DNA of 64,000 nt from Amaranthus tricolor. Its lineage: Eukaryota > Streptophyta > Magnoliopsida > Caryophyllales > Amaranthaceae. Under the pieces are notes generated by a model. The model had not been told where the DNA came from, did no database searches, and worked only from the letters and a program-made list of their open reading frames with translations. Below are positions 28,201 to 41,211 of this stretch, piece after piece. Location of the stretch: contig NC_080061.1 of the NCBI RefSeq assembly GCF_026212465.1, positions 21,999,695 to 22,063,694 on the forward strand, written 5' to 3'. Numbering within the stretch: position 1 is the stretch's first letter; each line of letters begins with the position of its first letter. The position numbers and the translations under genes were made by a program.

Positions 28201-30997
28201 ATTGATCCTTGTTCATTCTTCATCTTTCATTCTTCATTGATCATTGATCCTTGTTCATTCTTCATTGATCATTGATCCTTGTTCATTCTTCATTGTTCAT
28301 TCGTCATTGATCATTGATCCTTGTTCATTCTTCATCGTTCATTCGTCATTGACCATTAATCCTTGTTCATTCTTCATCGTTCATTCTTCATTGATCATTG
28401 ATCCTTGTTCATTCTTCATCGTTCATTCGTCATTGACCATTGATCCTTTTTCATTCTTCATCGTTCATTCGCCATTGATCATTGATCCTTGTTCATTCTT
28501 CATTGATCATTGATCCTTGTTCATTCTTCATCGTTCATTCGTCATTGTCCATTAATCGTTGTTCATTCTTCATCGTTCATTCTTCATTGATCATTGATCC
28601 TTGTTCATTCTTCATCGTTCATTCTTCATTGATCATTGATCCTTGTTCATTCTTCATCATTCATTCGTCATTGACCATTAATCCTTGTTCATTCTTCATC
28701 GTTCATTCTTCATTGATCATTGATCCTTGTTCTTTCTTCATTGATCATTGATCCTTGTTCATTCTTCATCGTTCATTCTTCATTGATCGTTGATCCTTGT
28801 TCATTCTTCATCGTTCATTCTTTATTGATCATTGATCCTTATTCATTCATCATCGTTCATTCTTCATTGATCATTGATCCTTGTTCATTCTTCATCATTC
28901 ATTCTTCATTGATCATTGATCCTTGTTCATTCTTCATCATTCATTCTTCAATTATCATTGATCCTTGTTCATTCTTCATCGTTCATTCGTCATTGACCAT
29001 TAATCCTTGTTCATTCTTCATCGTTCATTCTTCATTGATCATTGATCCTTGTTCATTCTTCATCGTTCATTCGTCATTGATCATTGATCCTTGTTCATTC
29101 GTCATTGATTATTGATCCTTGTTCATTCTTCATCTTTCATTCTTCATTGATCATTGATCCTTGTTCATTCTTCATTGATCATTGATCCTTGTTCATTCTT
29201 CATCGTTCATTCGTCATTGATCATTGATCCTTGTTCATTCTTCATCGTTCATTCGTCATTGACCATTAATCCTTGTTCATTCTTCATCGTTCATTCTTCA
29301 TTGATCATTGATCCTTGTTCATTCTTCATCGTTCATTCGTCATTGACCATTGATCCTTTTCATTCTTCATCGTTCATTCGCCATTGATCATTGATCCTTG
29401 TTCATTCTTCATTGATTATTGATCCTTGTTCATTCTTCATCTTTCATTCTTCATTGATCATTGATCCTTGTTCATTCTTCATTGATCATTGATCCTTGTT
29501 CATTCTTCATGGTTCATTCGTCATTGATCATTGATCCTTGTTCATTCTTCATCGTTCATTCGTCATTGACCATTAATCCTTGTTCATTCTTCATCGTTCA
29601 TTCTTCATTGATCATTGATCCTTGTTCATTCTTCATCGTTCATTTGTCAATGACCATTAATCCTTGTTCATTCTTCATCGTTCATTTTTCATTGATCATT
29701 GATCCTTGTTCATTCTTCATCGTTCATTCTTCATTGATCATTGATCCTTGTTCATTCTTCATCGTTCATTCGTCATTGATCATTGATCCTTGTTCATTCT
29801 TCATCGTTCATTCGTCATTGACCATTAATCCTTGTTCATTCTTCATCGTCCATTCTTCATTGATCATTGATCCTTGTTCATTCTTCATCGTTCATTCGTC
29901 ATTGACCATTAATCCTTGTTCATTCTTCATCGTTCATTCTTCATTGATCATTGATCCTTGTTCGTTCTTCATCGTTCATTCGTCATTGATCCTTGATCCT
30001 TGTTCATTCTTCATTGATCAGTGATCCTTGTTCATTCTTCATCTTTCATTCTTCATTGACCATTGATCCTTGTTCATTCTTCATTGATCATTGATCCTTG
30101 TTCATTCTTCATGGTTCATTCGTCATTGATCATTGATCCTTGTTCATTCTTCATCGTTCATTCGTCATTGACCATTAATCCTTGTTCATTCTTCATCGTT
30201 CATTCTTCATTGATCATTGATCCTTGTTCATTCTTCATCGTTCATTTGTCAATGACCATTAATCCTTGTTCATTCTTCATCGTTCATTTTTCATTGATCA
30301 TTGATCCTTGTTCATTCTTCATCGTTCATTCTTCATTGATCATTGATCCTTGTTCATTCTTCATCGTTCATTCGTCATTGATCATTGATCCTTGTTCATT
30401 CTTCATCGTTCATTCGTCATTGACCATTAATCCTTGTTCATTCTTCATCGTCCATTCTTCATTGATCATTGATCCTTGTTCATTCTTCATCGTTCATTCG
30501 TCATTGACCATTAATCCTTGTTCATTCTTCATCGTTCATTCTTCATTGATCATTGATCCTTGTTCATTCTTCATCGTTCATTCTTCATTGATCATTGATC
30601 CTTGTTCATTCTTCATCGTTCATTCTTCATTGATCATTGATCCTTGTTCATTCTTCATCGTTCATTCTTCATTGATCATTGATCCTTGTTCATTCTACAT
30701 CGTTCATTCGTCATTAATCATTGAACCTTGTTCATTCTTCATCGTTCATTCGTCATTGACCATTAATCCTTGTTCATTCTTCATCGTTTATTCTTCATTG
30801 ATCATTGATCCTTGTTCATTCTTCATCGTTCATTCGTCATTGACCATTAATCCTTGTTCATTCTTCATCGTTCATTCTTCATTGATCATTGATCCTTGTT
30901 CATTCTTCATCGTTCATTCTTCATTGATCATTGATCCTTGTTCATTCTTCATCGTTCATTCTTCATTGATCATTGATCCTTGTTCATTCTTCATCGT
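25260..30997 (+). repeat. 3401-bp-offset duplication of a 2.3-kb segment
   Basis: About 25260-27596 recurs at about 28661-30997 at a constant offset of 3401 bp. Both copies share rare features: GTTCTTTCTTCATTG at the left, TTGATCGTTGATCC, an ATTCATTCATCATCG unit, a TTCAATTATCATTG unit, GATCCTTTTCATTC with a lost T, GTTCGTTCTTC, and ATTCTACATCG. The first visible mismatches are about 25257 versus 28658 on the left and 27597 versus 30998 on the right. The segment between the copies (27.6-28.66 kb) has its own relatives of the same units. Confidence 0.88.
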
Positions 30998-33900
30998 ACA
31001 TTCTTCATTGATCATTGATCCTTGTTCATTCTTCATCGTTCATTCGTCATTGACCATTAATCCTTGTTCATTCTTCATCGTTCATTCTTCATTGAGCATT
31101 GATCCTTGTTCATTCTTCATGGTTCATTCGTCATTGATCATTGATCCTTGTTCATTCTTCATGGTTCATTCGTCATTGACCATTAATCCTTGTTCATTCT
31201 TCATCGTTCATTCTTCATTGATTATTGATCCTTGTTCATTCTTCATCGTTCATTCGCCATTGATCATTGATGCTTAGTCATTCTTCATCGTTCATTCGTC
31301 ATTGACCATCAATCCTTGTTCATTCTTCATCGTTCATTCGTCATTGACAATCAATCCTTGTTCATTCTTAATCGTTCATTCTTCATTGATCATTGATCCT
31401 TGTTCATTCTTCATCGTTCATTCGTCATTGACCATTAATCCTTGTTCATTCTTCATCGTTCATTCTTCATTGATCATTGATCCTTGTTCATTCTTCATCG
31501 TTCATTCTTCATTGATCATTGATCCTTGTTCATTCTTCATCGTTCATTCTTCATTGATCATTGATCCTTGTTCATTCTTCATCGTTCATTCTTCATTGAT
31601 CATTGATCCTTGTTCATTCTTCATCGTTCATTCGTCATTAATCATTGAAACTTGTTCATTCTTCATCGTTCATTCGTCATTGACCATTAATCCTTGTTCA
31701 TTCTTCATCGTTCATTCTTCATTGATCATTGATCCTTGTTCATTCTTCATCGTTCATTTGTCAATGACCATTAATCCCTTTTCATTCTTCATCGTTCATT
31801 CTTCATTGATCATTGATCCTTGTTCATTCTTCATCGTTCATTCTTCATTGATCATTGATCCTTGTTCATTCTTCATCGTTCATTCGTCATTGATCATTGA
31901 TCCTTGTTCATTCTTCATCGTTCATTCGTCATTGACCATTAATCCTTGTTCATTCTTCATCGTCCATTCTTCATTGATCATTGATCCTTGTTCATTCTTC
32001 ATCGTTCATTCGTCATTGATCATTGATCCTTATTAATTCTTCATCGTTCATTCTTCATTGATCATTGATCCTTGTTCATTCTTCATCGTTCATTCGTCAT
32101 TGACCATTAATCCTTGTTCATTCTTCATCGTTCATTCTTCATTGATCATTGATCCTTGTTCATTCTTCATCGTTCATTCGTCATTGACCATTAATCCTTG
32201 TTCATTCTTCATCGTTCATTCTTCATTGATCATTGATCCTTGTTCATTCTTCATCGTACATTCTTCATTGATCATTGATCCTTGTTCATTCTTCATCGTT
32301 CATTCTTCATTGACCATTAATCCTTGTTCATTCTTCATCGTTCATTCTTCATTGAGCATTGATCCTTGTTCATTCTTCATCATTCATTCGTCATTGATCA
32401 TTGATCCTTGTTCATTCTTCATCGTTCATTCGTCATTGACCATTAATCCTTGTTCATTCTTCATCGTTCATTCTTCATTAATCATTGATCCTTGTTCATT
32501 CTTCATCGTTCATTCGCCATTGATCATTGATGCTTGTTCATTCTTCATCGTTCATTCGTCATTGACCATCAATCCTTGTTCATTCTTCATCGTTCATTCG
32601 TCATTGACAATCAATCCTTGTTCATTCTTGATCGTTCATTCTTCATTGATCATTGATCCTTGTTCATTTTTCATCTTTCATTCGTCATTGACCATTAATC
32701 CTTGTTCATTCTTCATCGTTCATTCTTCATTGATCATTGATCCTTGTTCATTCTTCATCGTTCATTCTTCATTGATCATTGATCCTTGTTCATTCTTCAT
32801 CGTTCATTCTTCATTGATCATTGATCCTTGTTCATTCTTCATCGTTCATTCTTCATTGATCATTGATCCTTGTTCATTCTTCATCGTTCATTCGTCATTA
32901 ATCATTGAACCTTGTTCATTCTTCATCGTTCATTCGTCATTGACCATTAATCCTTGTTCATTCTTCATCGTTCATTCTTCATTGATCATTGATCCTTGTT
33001 CATTCTTCATCGTTCATTTGTCAATGACCATTAATCCTTGTTCATTCTTCATCGTTCATTTTTCATTGATCATTGATCCTTGTTCATTCTTCATCGTTCA
33101 TTCGTCATTGATCATTGATCCTTGTTCATTCTTCATCGTTCATTCGTCATTGACCATTAATCCTTGTTCATTCTTCATCGTCCATTCTTCATTGATCATT
33201 GATCCTTGTTCATTCTTCATCGTTCATTCCTCATTGATCATTGATCCTTATTAATTCTTCATCGTTCATTCTTCATTGATCATTGATCCTTGTTCATTCT
33301 TCATCGTTCATTCGTCATTGACCATTAATCCTTGTTCATTCTTCATCGTTCATTCTTCATTGATCATTGATCCTTGTTCATTCTTCATCGTTCATTCTTC
33401 ATTGATCATTGATCCTTGTTCATTCTTCATCGTTCATTCTTCATTGATCATTGATCCTTGTTCATTCTTCATCGTTCATTCTTCATTGATCATTGATCCT
33501 TGTTCATTCTTCATCGTTCATTCGTCATTGACCATTAATCCTTGTTCATTCTTCATCGTTCATTCTTCATTGATCATTGATCCTTGTTGATTCTTCATGG
33601 TTCATTCTTCATTGATTATTGATCCTTGTTCATTCTTCATCTTTCATTCTTCATTGATCATTGATCCTTGTTCATTCTTCATTGATCATTGATCCTTGTT
33701 CATTCTTCATCGTTCATTCGTCATTGATCATTGATCCTTGTTCATTCTTCATCGTTCATTCGTCATTGCCATTAATCCTTGTTCATTCTTCATCGTCCAT
33801 TCTTCATTGATCATTGATCCTTGTTCATTCTTCATCGTTCATTCGTCATTGATCATTGATCCTTATTAATTCTTCATCGTTCATTCTTCATTGATCATTG

Positions 33901-34142
33901 ATCCTTGTTCATTCTTCATCGTTCATTCGTCATTGACCATTAATCCTTGTTCATTCTTCATCGTTCATTCTTCATTGATCATTGATCCTTGTTCATTCTT
34001 CATCGTTCATTCGTCATTGACCATTAATCCTTGTTCATTCTTCATCGTCCATTCTTCATTGATCATTGATCCTTGTTCATTCTTCATCGTTCATTCGTCA
34101 TTGATCATTGATCCTTATTAATTCTTCATCGTTCATTCTTCA

Positions 34143-35381
34143 TTGATCATTGATCCTTGTTCATTCTTCATCGTTCATTCGTCATTGACCATTAATCCTT
34201 GTTCATTCTTCATCGTTCATTCTTCATTGATCATTGATCCTTGTTCATTCTTCATCGTTCATTCGTCATTGACCATTAATCCTTGTTCATTCTTCATCGT
34301 TCATTCTTCATTGATCATTGATCCTTGTTCATTCTTCATCGTACATTCTTCATTGATCATTGATCCTTGTTCATTCTTCATCGTTCATTCGTCATTGACC
34401 ATTAATCCTTGTTCATTCTTCATCGTTCATTCTTCATTGAGCATTGATCCTTGTTCATTCTTCATCATTCATTCGTCATTGATCATTGATCCTTGTTCAT
34501 TCTTCATCGTTCATTCGTCATTGACCATTAATCCTTGTTCATTCTTCATCGTTCATTCTTCATTAATCATTGATCCTTGTTCATTCTTCATCGTTCATTC
34601 GCCATTGATCATTGATGCTTGTTCATTCTTCATCGTTCATTCGTCATTGACCATCAATCCTTGTTCATTCTTCATCGTTCATTCGTCATTGACAATCAAT
34701 CCTTGTTCATTCTTGATCGTTCATTCTTCATTGATCATTGATCCTTGTTCATTTTTCATCGTTCATTCGTCATTGACCATTAATCCTTGTTCATTCTTCA
34801 TCGTTCATTCTTCATTGATCATTGATCCTTGTTCATTCTTCATCGTTCATTCTTCATTGATCATTGATCCTTGTTCATTCTTCATCGTTCATTCTTCATT
34901 GATCATTGATCCTTGTTCATTCTTCATCGTTCATTCTTCATTGATCATTGATCCTTGTTCATTCTTCATCGTTCATTCGTCATTAATCATTGAACCTTGT
35001 TCATTCTTCATCGTTCATTCGTCATTGACCATTAATCCTTGTTCATTCTTCATCGTTCATTCTTCATTGATCATTGATCCTTGTTCATTCTTCATCGTTC
35101 ATTTGTCAATGACCATTAATCCTTGTTCATTCTTCATCGTTCATTTTTCATTGATCATTGATCCTTGTTCATTCTTCATCGTTCATTCTTCATTGATCAT
35201 TGATCCTTGTTCATTCTTCATCGTTCATTCGTCATTGATCATTGATCCTTGTTCATTCTTCATCGTTCATTCGTCATTGACCATTAATCCTTGTTCATTC
35301 TTCATCGTCCATTCTTCATTGATCATTGATCCTTGTTCATTCTTCATCGTTCATTCGTCATTGATCATTGATCCTTATTAA
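34143..35381 (+). repeat. Distant copy of 12442-13680
   Basis: The order of A and B variants and the private changes over 29 full units match 12442-13680 at an offset of 21701 bp. The shared changes include TGAGCATTG, CATCATTCATTCG, TTGATGCTTG, GACAATCAATCC and CTTGATCG. A third relative at 32058-33254 lacks one unit. Confidence 0.85.
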
Positions 35382-36130
35382 TTCTTCATCGTTCATTCTT
35401 CATTGATCATTGATCCTTGTTCATTCTTCATCGTTCATTCGTCATTGATCATTGATCCTTGTTCATTCTTCATCGTTCATTCGTCATTGCCATTAATCCT
35501 TGTTCATTCTTCATCGTCCATTCTTCATTGATCATTGATCCTTGTTCATTCTTCATCGTTCATTCGTCATTGATCATTGATCCTTATTAATTCTTCATCG
35601 TTCATTCTTCATTGATCATTGATCCTTGTTCATTCTTCATCGTTCATTCGTCATTGACCATTAATCCTTGTTCATTCTTCATCGTTCATTCTTCATTGAT
35701 CATTGATCCTTGTTCATTCTTCATCGTTCATTCTTCATTGATCATTGATCCTTGTTCATTCTTCATCGTTCATTCTTCATTGATCATTGATCCTTGTTCA
35801 TTCTTCATCGTTCATTCTTCATTGATCATTGATCCTTGTTCATTCTTCATCGTTCATTCGTCATTGACCATTAATCCTTGTTCATTCTTCATCGTTCATT
35901 CTTCATTGATCATTGATCCTTGTTGATTCTTCATGGTTCATTCTTCATTGATTATTGATCCTTGTTCATTCTTCATCGTTCATTCTTCATTGATCATTGA
36001 TCCTTGTTCATTCTTCATCGTTCATTCTTCATTGATCATTGATCCTTGTTCATTCTTCATCGTTCATTCTTCATTGATCATTGATCCTTGTTCATTCTTC
36101 ATCGTTCATTCTTCATTGATCATTGATCCA

Positions 36131-38090
36131 TGTTCATTCTTCATCGTTCATTCGTCATTGATCATTGATCCTTGTTCATTCTTCATCGTTCATTCGTCAT
36201 TGACCATTAATCCTTGTTCATTCTTCATCGTCCATTCTTCATTGATCATTGATCCTTGTTCATTCTTCATCGTTCATTCGTCATTGATCATTGATCCTTA
36301 TTAATTCTTCATCGTTCATTCTTCATTGATCATTGATCCTTGTTCATTCTTCATCGTTCATTCGTCATTGACCATTAATCCTTGTTCATTCTTCATCGTT
36401 CATTCTTCATTGATCATTGATCCTTGTTCATTCTTCATCGTTCATTCGTCATTGACCATTAATCCTTGTTCATTCTTCATCGTTCATTCTTCATTGATCA
36501 TTGATCCTTGTTCATTCTTCATCGTACATTCTTCATTGATCATTGATCCTTGTTCATTCTTCATCGTTCATTCGTTATTGACCATTAATCCTTGTTCATT
36601 CTTCATCGTTCATTCTTCATTGAGCATTGATCCTTGTTCATTCTTCATCATTCATTCGTCATTGATCATTGATCTTTGTTCATTCTTCATCGTTCATTCG
36701 TCATTGACCATTAATCCTTGTTCATTCTTCATCGTTCATTCTTCATTGATCATTGATCCTTGTTCATTCTTCATCGTTCATTCGCCATTGATCATTGATG
36801 CTTGTTCATTCTTCATCGTTCATTCGTCATTGACCATCAATCCTTGTTCATTCTTCATCGTTCATTCGTCATTGACAATCAATCCTTGTTCATTCTTAAT
36901 CGTTCATTCTTCATTGATCATTGATCCTTGTTCATTCTTCATCGTTCATTCGTCATTGACCATTAATCCTTGTTCATTCTTCATCGTTCATTCTTCATTG
37001 ATCATTGATCCTTGTTCATTCTTCATCGTTCATTCGTCATTGATCATTGATCCTTGTTCATTCTTCATCGTTCATTCGTCATTGACCATTAATCCTTGTT
37101 CATTCTTCATCGTCCATTCTTCATTGATCATTGATCCTTGTTCATTCTTCATCGTTCATTCGTCATTGATCATTGATCCTTATTAATTCTTCATCGTTCA
37201 TTCTTCATTGATCATTGATCCTTGTTCATTCTTCATCGTTCATTCGTCATTGACCATTAATCCTTGTTCATTCTTCATCGTTCATTCTTCATTGATCATT
37301 GATCCTTGTTCATTCTTCATCGTTCATTCGTCATTGACCATTAATCCTTGTTCATTCTTCATCGTTCATTCTTCATTGATCATTGATCCTTGTTCATTCT
37401 TCATCGTACATTCTTCATTGATCATTGATCCTTGTTCATTCTTCATCGTTCATTCGTTATTGACCATTAATCCTTGTTCATTCTTCATCGTTCATTCTTC
37501 ATTGAGCATTGATCCTTGTTCATTCTTCATCATTCATTCGTCATTGATCATTGATCTTTGTTCATTCTTCATCGTTCATTCGTCATTGACCATTAATCCT
37601 TGTTCATTCTTCATCGTTCATTCTTCATTGATCATTGATCCTTGTTCATTCTTCATCGTTCATTCGCCATTGATCATTGATGCTTGTTCATTCTTCATCG
37701 TTCATTCGTCATTGACCATCAATCCTTGTTCATTCTTCATCGTTCATTCGTCATTGACAATCAATCCTTGTTCATTCTTAATCGTTCATTCTTCATTGAT
37801 CATTGATCCTTGTTCATTCTTCATCGTTCATTCGTCATTGACCATTAATCCTTGTTCATTCTTCATCGTTCATTCTTCATTGATCATTGATCCTTGTTCA
37901 TTCTTCATCGTTCATTCTTCATTGATCATTGATCCTTATTAATTCTTCATCGTTCATTCTTCATTGATCATTGATCCTTGTTCATTCTTCATCGTTCATT
38001 CGTCATTGACCATTAATCCTTGTTCATTCTTCATCGTTCATTCTTCATTGATCATTGATCCTTGTTCATTCTTCATCGTTCATTCTTCAT
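36131..38090 (+). repeat. Distant copy of 14738-16697
   Basis: This segment matches 14738-16697 at an offset of 21393 bp, including the internal 882-bp duplication. The match starts just after a private CCATG change at 36130 and ends where 37964 onward takes a different unit order. Together with 34143-35381 it makes a collinear pair of segments about 21.4-21.7 kb apart. Confidence 0.85.
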
Positions 38091-38677
38091 TGATCATTGA
38101 TCCTTGTTCATTCTTCATCGTTCATTCGTCATTGACCATTGATCCTTTTTCATTCTTCATCGTTCATTCTTCATTGATCATTGATCCTTGTTCATTCTTC
38201 ATCGTTCATTCTTCATTGATCATTGATCCTTGTTCATTCTTCATCGTTCATTCGTCATTAATCATTGAACCTTGTTCATTCTTCAACGTTCATTCGTCAT
38301 TGACCATTAATCCTTGTTCATTCTTCATCGTTCATTCTTCATTGATCATTGATCCTTGTTCATTCTTCATCGTTCATTTGTCAATGACCATTAATCCTTG
38401 TTCATTCTTCATCGTTCATTCTTCATTGATCATTGATCCTTGTTCATTCTTCATCGTTCATTCTTCATTGATCATTGATCCTTGTTCATTCTTCATCGTT
38501 CATTCGTCATTGATCATTGATCCTTGTTCATTCTTCATCGTTCATTCGTCATTGACCATTAATCCTTGTTCATTCTTCATCGTCCATTCTTCATTGATCA
38601 TTGATCCTTGTTCATTCTTCATCGTTCATTCGTCATTGATCATTGATCCTTATTAATTCTTCATCGTTCATTCTTCA

Positions 38678-40462
38678 TTGATCATTGATCCTTGTTCATT
38701 CTTCATCGTTCATTCGTCATTGACCATTAATCCTTGTTCATTCTTCATCGTTCATTCTTCATTGATCATTGATCCTTGTTCATTCTTCATCGTTCATTCG
38801 TCATTGACCATTAACCCTTGTTCATTCTTCATCGTTCATTCTTCATTGATCATTGATCCTTGTTCATTCTTCATCGTACATTCTTCATTGATCATTGATC
38901 CTTGTTCATTCTTCATCGTTCATTCGTCATTGACCATTAATCCTTGTTCATTCTTCATCGTTCATTCTTCATTGAGCATTGATCCTTGTTCATTCTTCAT
39001 CATTCATTCGTCATTGATCATTGATCCTTGTTCATTCTTCATCGTTCATTCGTCATTGACCATCAATCCTTGTTCATTCTTCATCGTTCATTCGTCATTG
39101 ACAATCAATCCTTGTTCATTCTTAATCGTTCATTCTTCATTGATCATTGATCCTTGTTCATTCTTCATCGTTCATTCGTCATTGACCATTAATCCTTGTT
39201 CATTCTTCATCGTTCATTCTTCATTGATCATTGATCCTTGTTCATTCTTCATCGTACATTCTTCATTGATCATTGATCCTTGTTCATTCTTCATCGTTCA
39301 TTCGTTATTGACCATTAATCCTTGTTCATTCTTCATCGTTCATTCTTCATTGAGCATTGATCCTTGTTCATTCTTCATCATTCATCCGTCATTGATCATT
39401 GATCTTTGTTCATTCTTCATCGTTCATTCGTCATTGACCATTAATCCTTGTTCATTCTTCATCGTTCATTCTTCATTGATCATTGATCCTTGTTCATTCT
39501 TCATCGTTCATTCGTCATTGACCATTAATCCTTGTTCATTCTTCATCGTTCATTCTGCATTGATCATTGATCCTTGTTCATTCTTCATCGTACATTCTTC
39601 ATTGATCATTGATCCTTGTTCATTCTTCATCGTTCATTCGTTATTGACCATTAATCCTTGTTCATTCTTCATCGTTCATTCTTCATTGAGCATTGATCCT
39701 TGTTCATTCTTCATCATTCATTCGTCATTGATCATTGATCCTTGTTCATTCTTCATCGTTCATTCGTCATTGACCATTAATCCTTGTTCATTCTTCATCG
39801 TTCATTCTTCATTGATCATTGATCCTTGTTCATTTTTCATCTTTCATTCGTCATTGACCATTAATCCTTGTTCATTCTTCATCGTTCATTCTTCATTGAT
39901 CATTGATCCTTGTTCATTCTTCATCGTTCATTCTTCATTGATCATTGATCCTTGTTCATTCTTCATCGTTCATTCTTCATTGATCATTGATCCTTGTTCA
40001 TTCTTCATCGTTCATTCTTCATTGATCATTGATCCTTGTTCATTCTTCATCGTTCATTCGTCATTAATCATTGAACCTTGTTCATTCTTCATCGTTCATT
40101 CGTCATTGACCATTAATCCTTGTTCATTCTTCATCGTTCATTCTTCATTGATCATTGATCCTTGTTCATTCTTCATCGTTCATTTGTCAATGACCATTAA
40201 TCCTTGTTCATTCTTCATCGTTCATTTTTCATTGATCATTGATCCTTGTTCATTCTTCATCGTTCATTCTTCATTGATCATTGATCCTTGTTCATTCTTC
40301 ATCGTTCATTCGTCATTGATCATTGATCCTTGTTCATTCTTCATCGTTCATTCGTCATTGACCATTAATCCTTGTTCATTCTTCATCGTCCATTCTTCAT
40401 TGATCATTGATCCTTGTTCATTCTTCATCGTTCATTCGTCATTGATCATTGATCCTTATTAA
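38678..40462 (+). repeat. Composite segment of the 42-bp array
   Basis: This is the longest stretch without a stop codon in the periodic frame. It is a patchwork. About 39190-39827 matches about 24033-24670 (offset 15157), including a private CATCCGTC change at 39383 and 24226, and CTGCATTG. The following part resembles 32.6-33.2 kb, sharing TTTTTCATCTTTC. I read it as a product of exchange between different parts of the array, not as a gene. Confidence 0.75.
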
Positions 40463-41096
40463 TTCTTCATCGTTCATTCTTCATTGATCATTGATCCTTG
40501 TTCATTCTTCATCGTTCATTCGTCATTGACCATTAATCCTTGTTCATTCTTCATCGTTCATTCTTCATTGATCATTGATCCTTGTTCATTCTTCATCGTT
40601 CATTCTTCATTGATCATTGATCCTTGTTCATTCTTCATCGTTCATTCTTCATTGATCATTGATCCTTGTTCATTCTTCATCGTTCATTCTTCATTGATCA
40701 TTGATCCTTGTTCATTCTTCATCGTTCATTCGTCATTGACCATTAATCCTTGTTCATTCTTCATCGTTCATTCTTCATTGATCATTGATCCTTGTTGATT
40801 CTTCATGGTTCATTCTTCATTGATTATTGATCCTTGTTCATTCTTCATCTTTCATTCTTCATTGATCATTGATCCTTGTTCATTCTTCATTGATCATTGA
40901 TCCTTGTTCATTCTTCATCGTTCATTCGTCATTGATCATTGATCCTTGTTCATTCTTCATCGTTCATTCGTCATTGCCATTAATCCTTGTTCATTCTTCA
41001 TCGTCCATTCTTCATTGATCATTGATCCTTGTTCATTCTTCATCGTTCATTCGTCATTGATCATTGATCCTTATTAATTCTTCATCGTTCATTCTT

Positions 41097-41196
41097 NNNN
41101 NNNNNNNNNNNNNNNNNNNNNNNNNNNNNNNNNNNNNNNNNNNNNNNNNNNNNNNNNNNNNNNNNNNNNNNNNNNNNNNNNNNNNNNNNNNNNNNN
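41097..41196. other. Assembly gap of 100 N
   Basis: Exactly 100 N between the 42-bp array, which stops mid-unit, and the reverse-oriented 170-bp satellite, which starts mid-monomer. The real distance and junction are unknown. Confidence 0.99.
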
Positions 41197-41211
41197 GAAT
41201 TGAATAGTATA

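Larger units (their letters stand above)
11547..41096 (+). repeat. Central 42-bp satellite array (~700 copies)
   Basis: A 29.5-kb head-to-tail array of a 42-bp unit unrelated to the flanking satellite. Inside each unit are six diverged heptamers (types TTCATTC, TTCATCG, TTCATTG, ATCATTG and ATCCTTG, the first used twice), or equally three 14-bp subunits. GC content is about one third, and the plus strand is about three quarters pyrimidine. Two main variants alternate: an A type containing TTGATCATTGATCC and a B type containing TTGACCATTAATCC. Rare units are 28, 41 or 49 bp. One of six frames stays open over long distances, giving a 14-residue peptide repeat, but this follows from the period. 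I see no gene, promoter or RNA in it. Confidence 0.98.

Noticed and set aside
35933..36304. Open frame of 123 codons that does start with ATG
   Set aside because: The ATG comes from the CATGG variant of the repeat. The rest is the same periodic frame, with no signal peptide, promoter or non-repeat sequence.
38678..40462. 594-codon open frame with a 14-residue peptide repeat (and similar frames across 11.5-41 kb)
   Set aside because: The period of 42 is divisible by 3, so a frame without a stop in one unit stays open. Only one of the six frames is open, the minus strand is closed, and nearly all starts I checked are TTG. The frame is broken by a recurring TAA variant and by -1, -14 and +7 shifts.
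11547..41096. CRISPR array
   Set aside because: Units are directly adjacent, with no unique spacers, no leader and no cas genes.
11547..41096. Telomeric or degenerate telomeric heptamer repeat
   Set aside because: The heptamers (TTCATTC and relatives) lack the G-run strand pattern of TTTAGGG or TTAGGG repeats.
11547..41096. Triplex-forming polypyrimidine tract
   Set aside because: The plus strand is pyrimidine-rich, but an A or G interrupts it every few bases, so no long pure tract exists.
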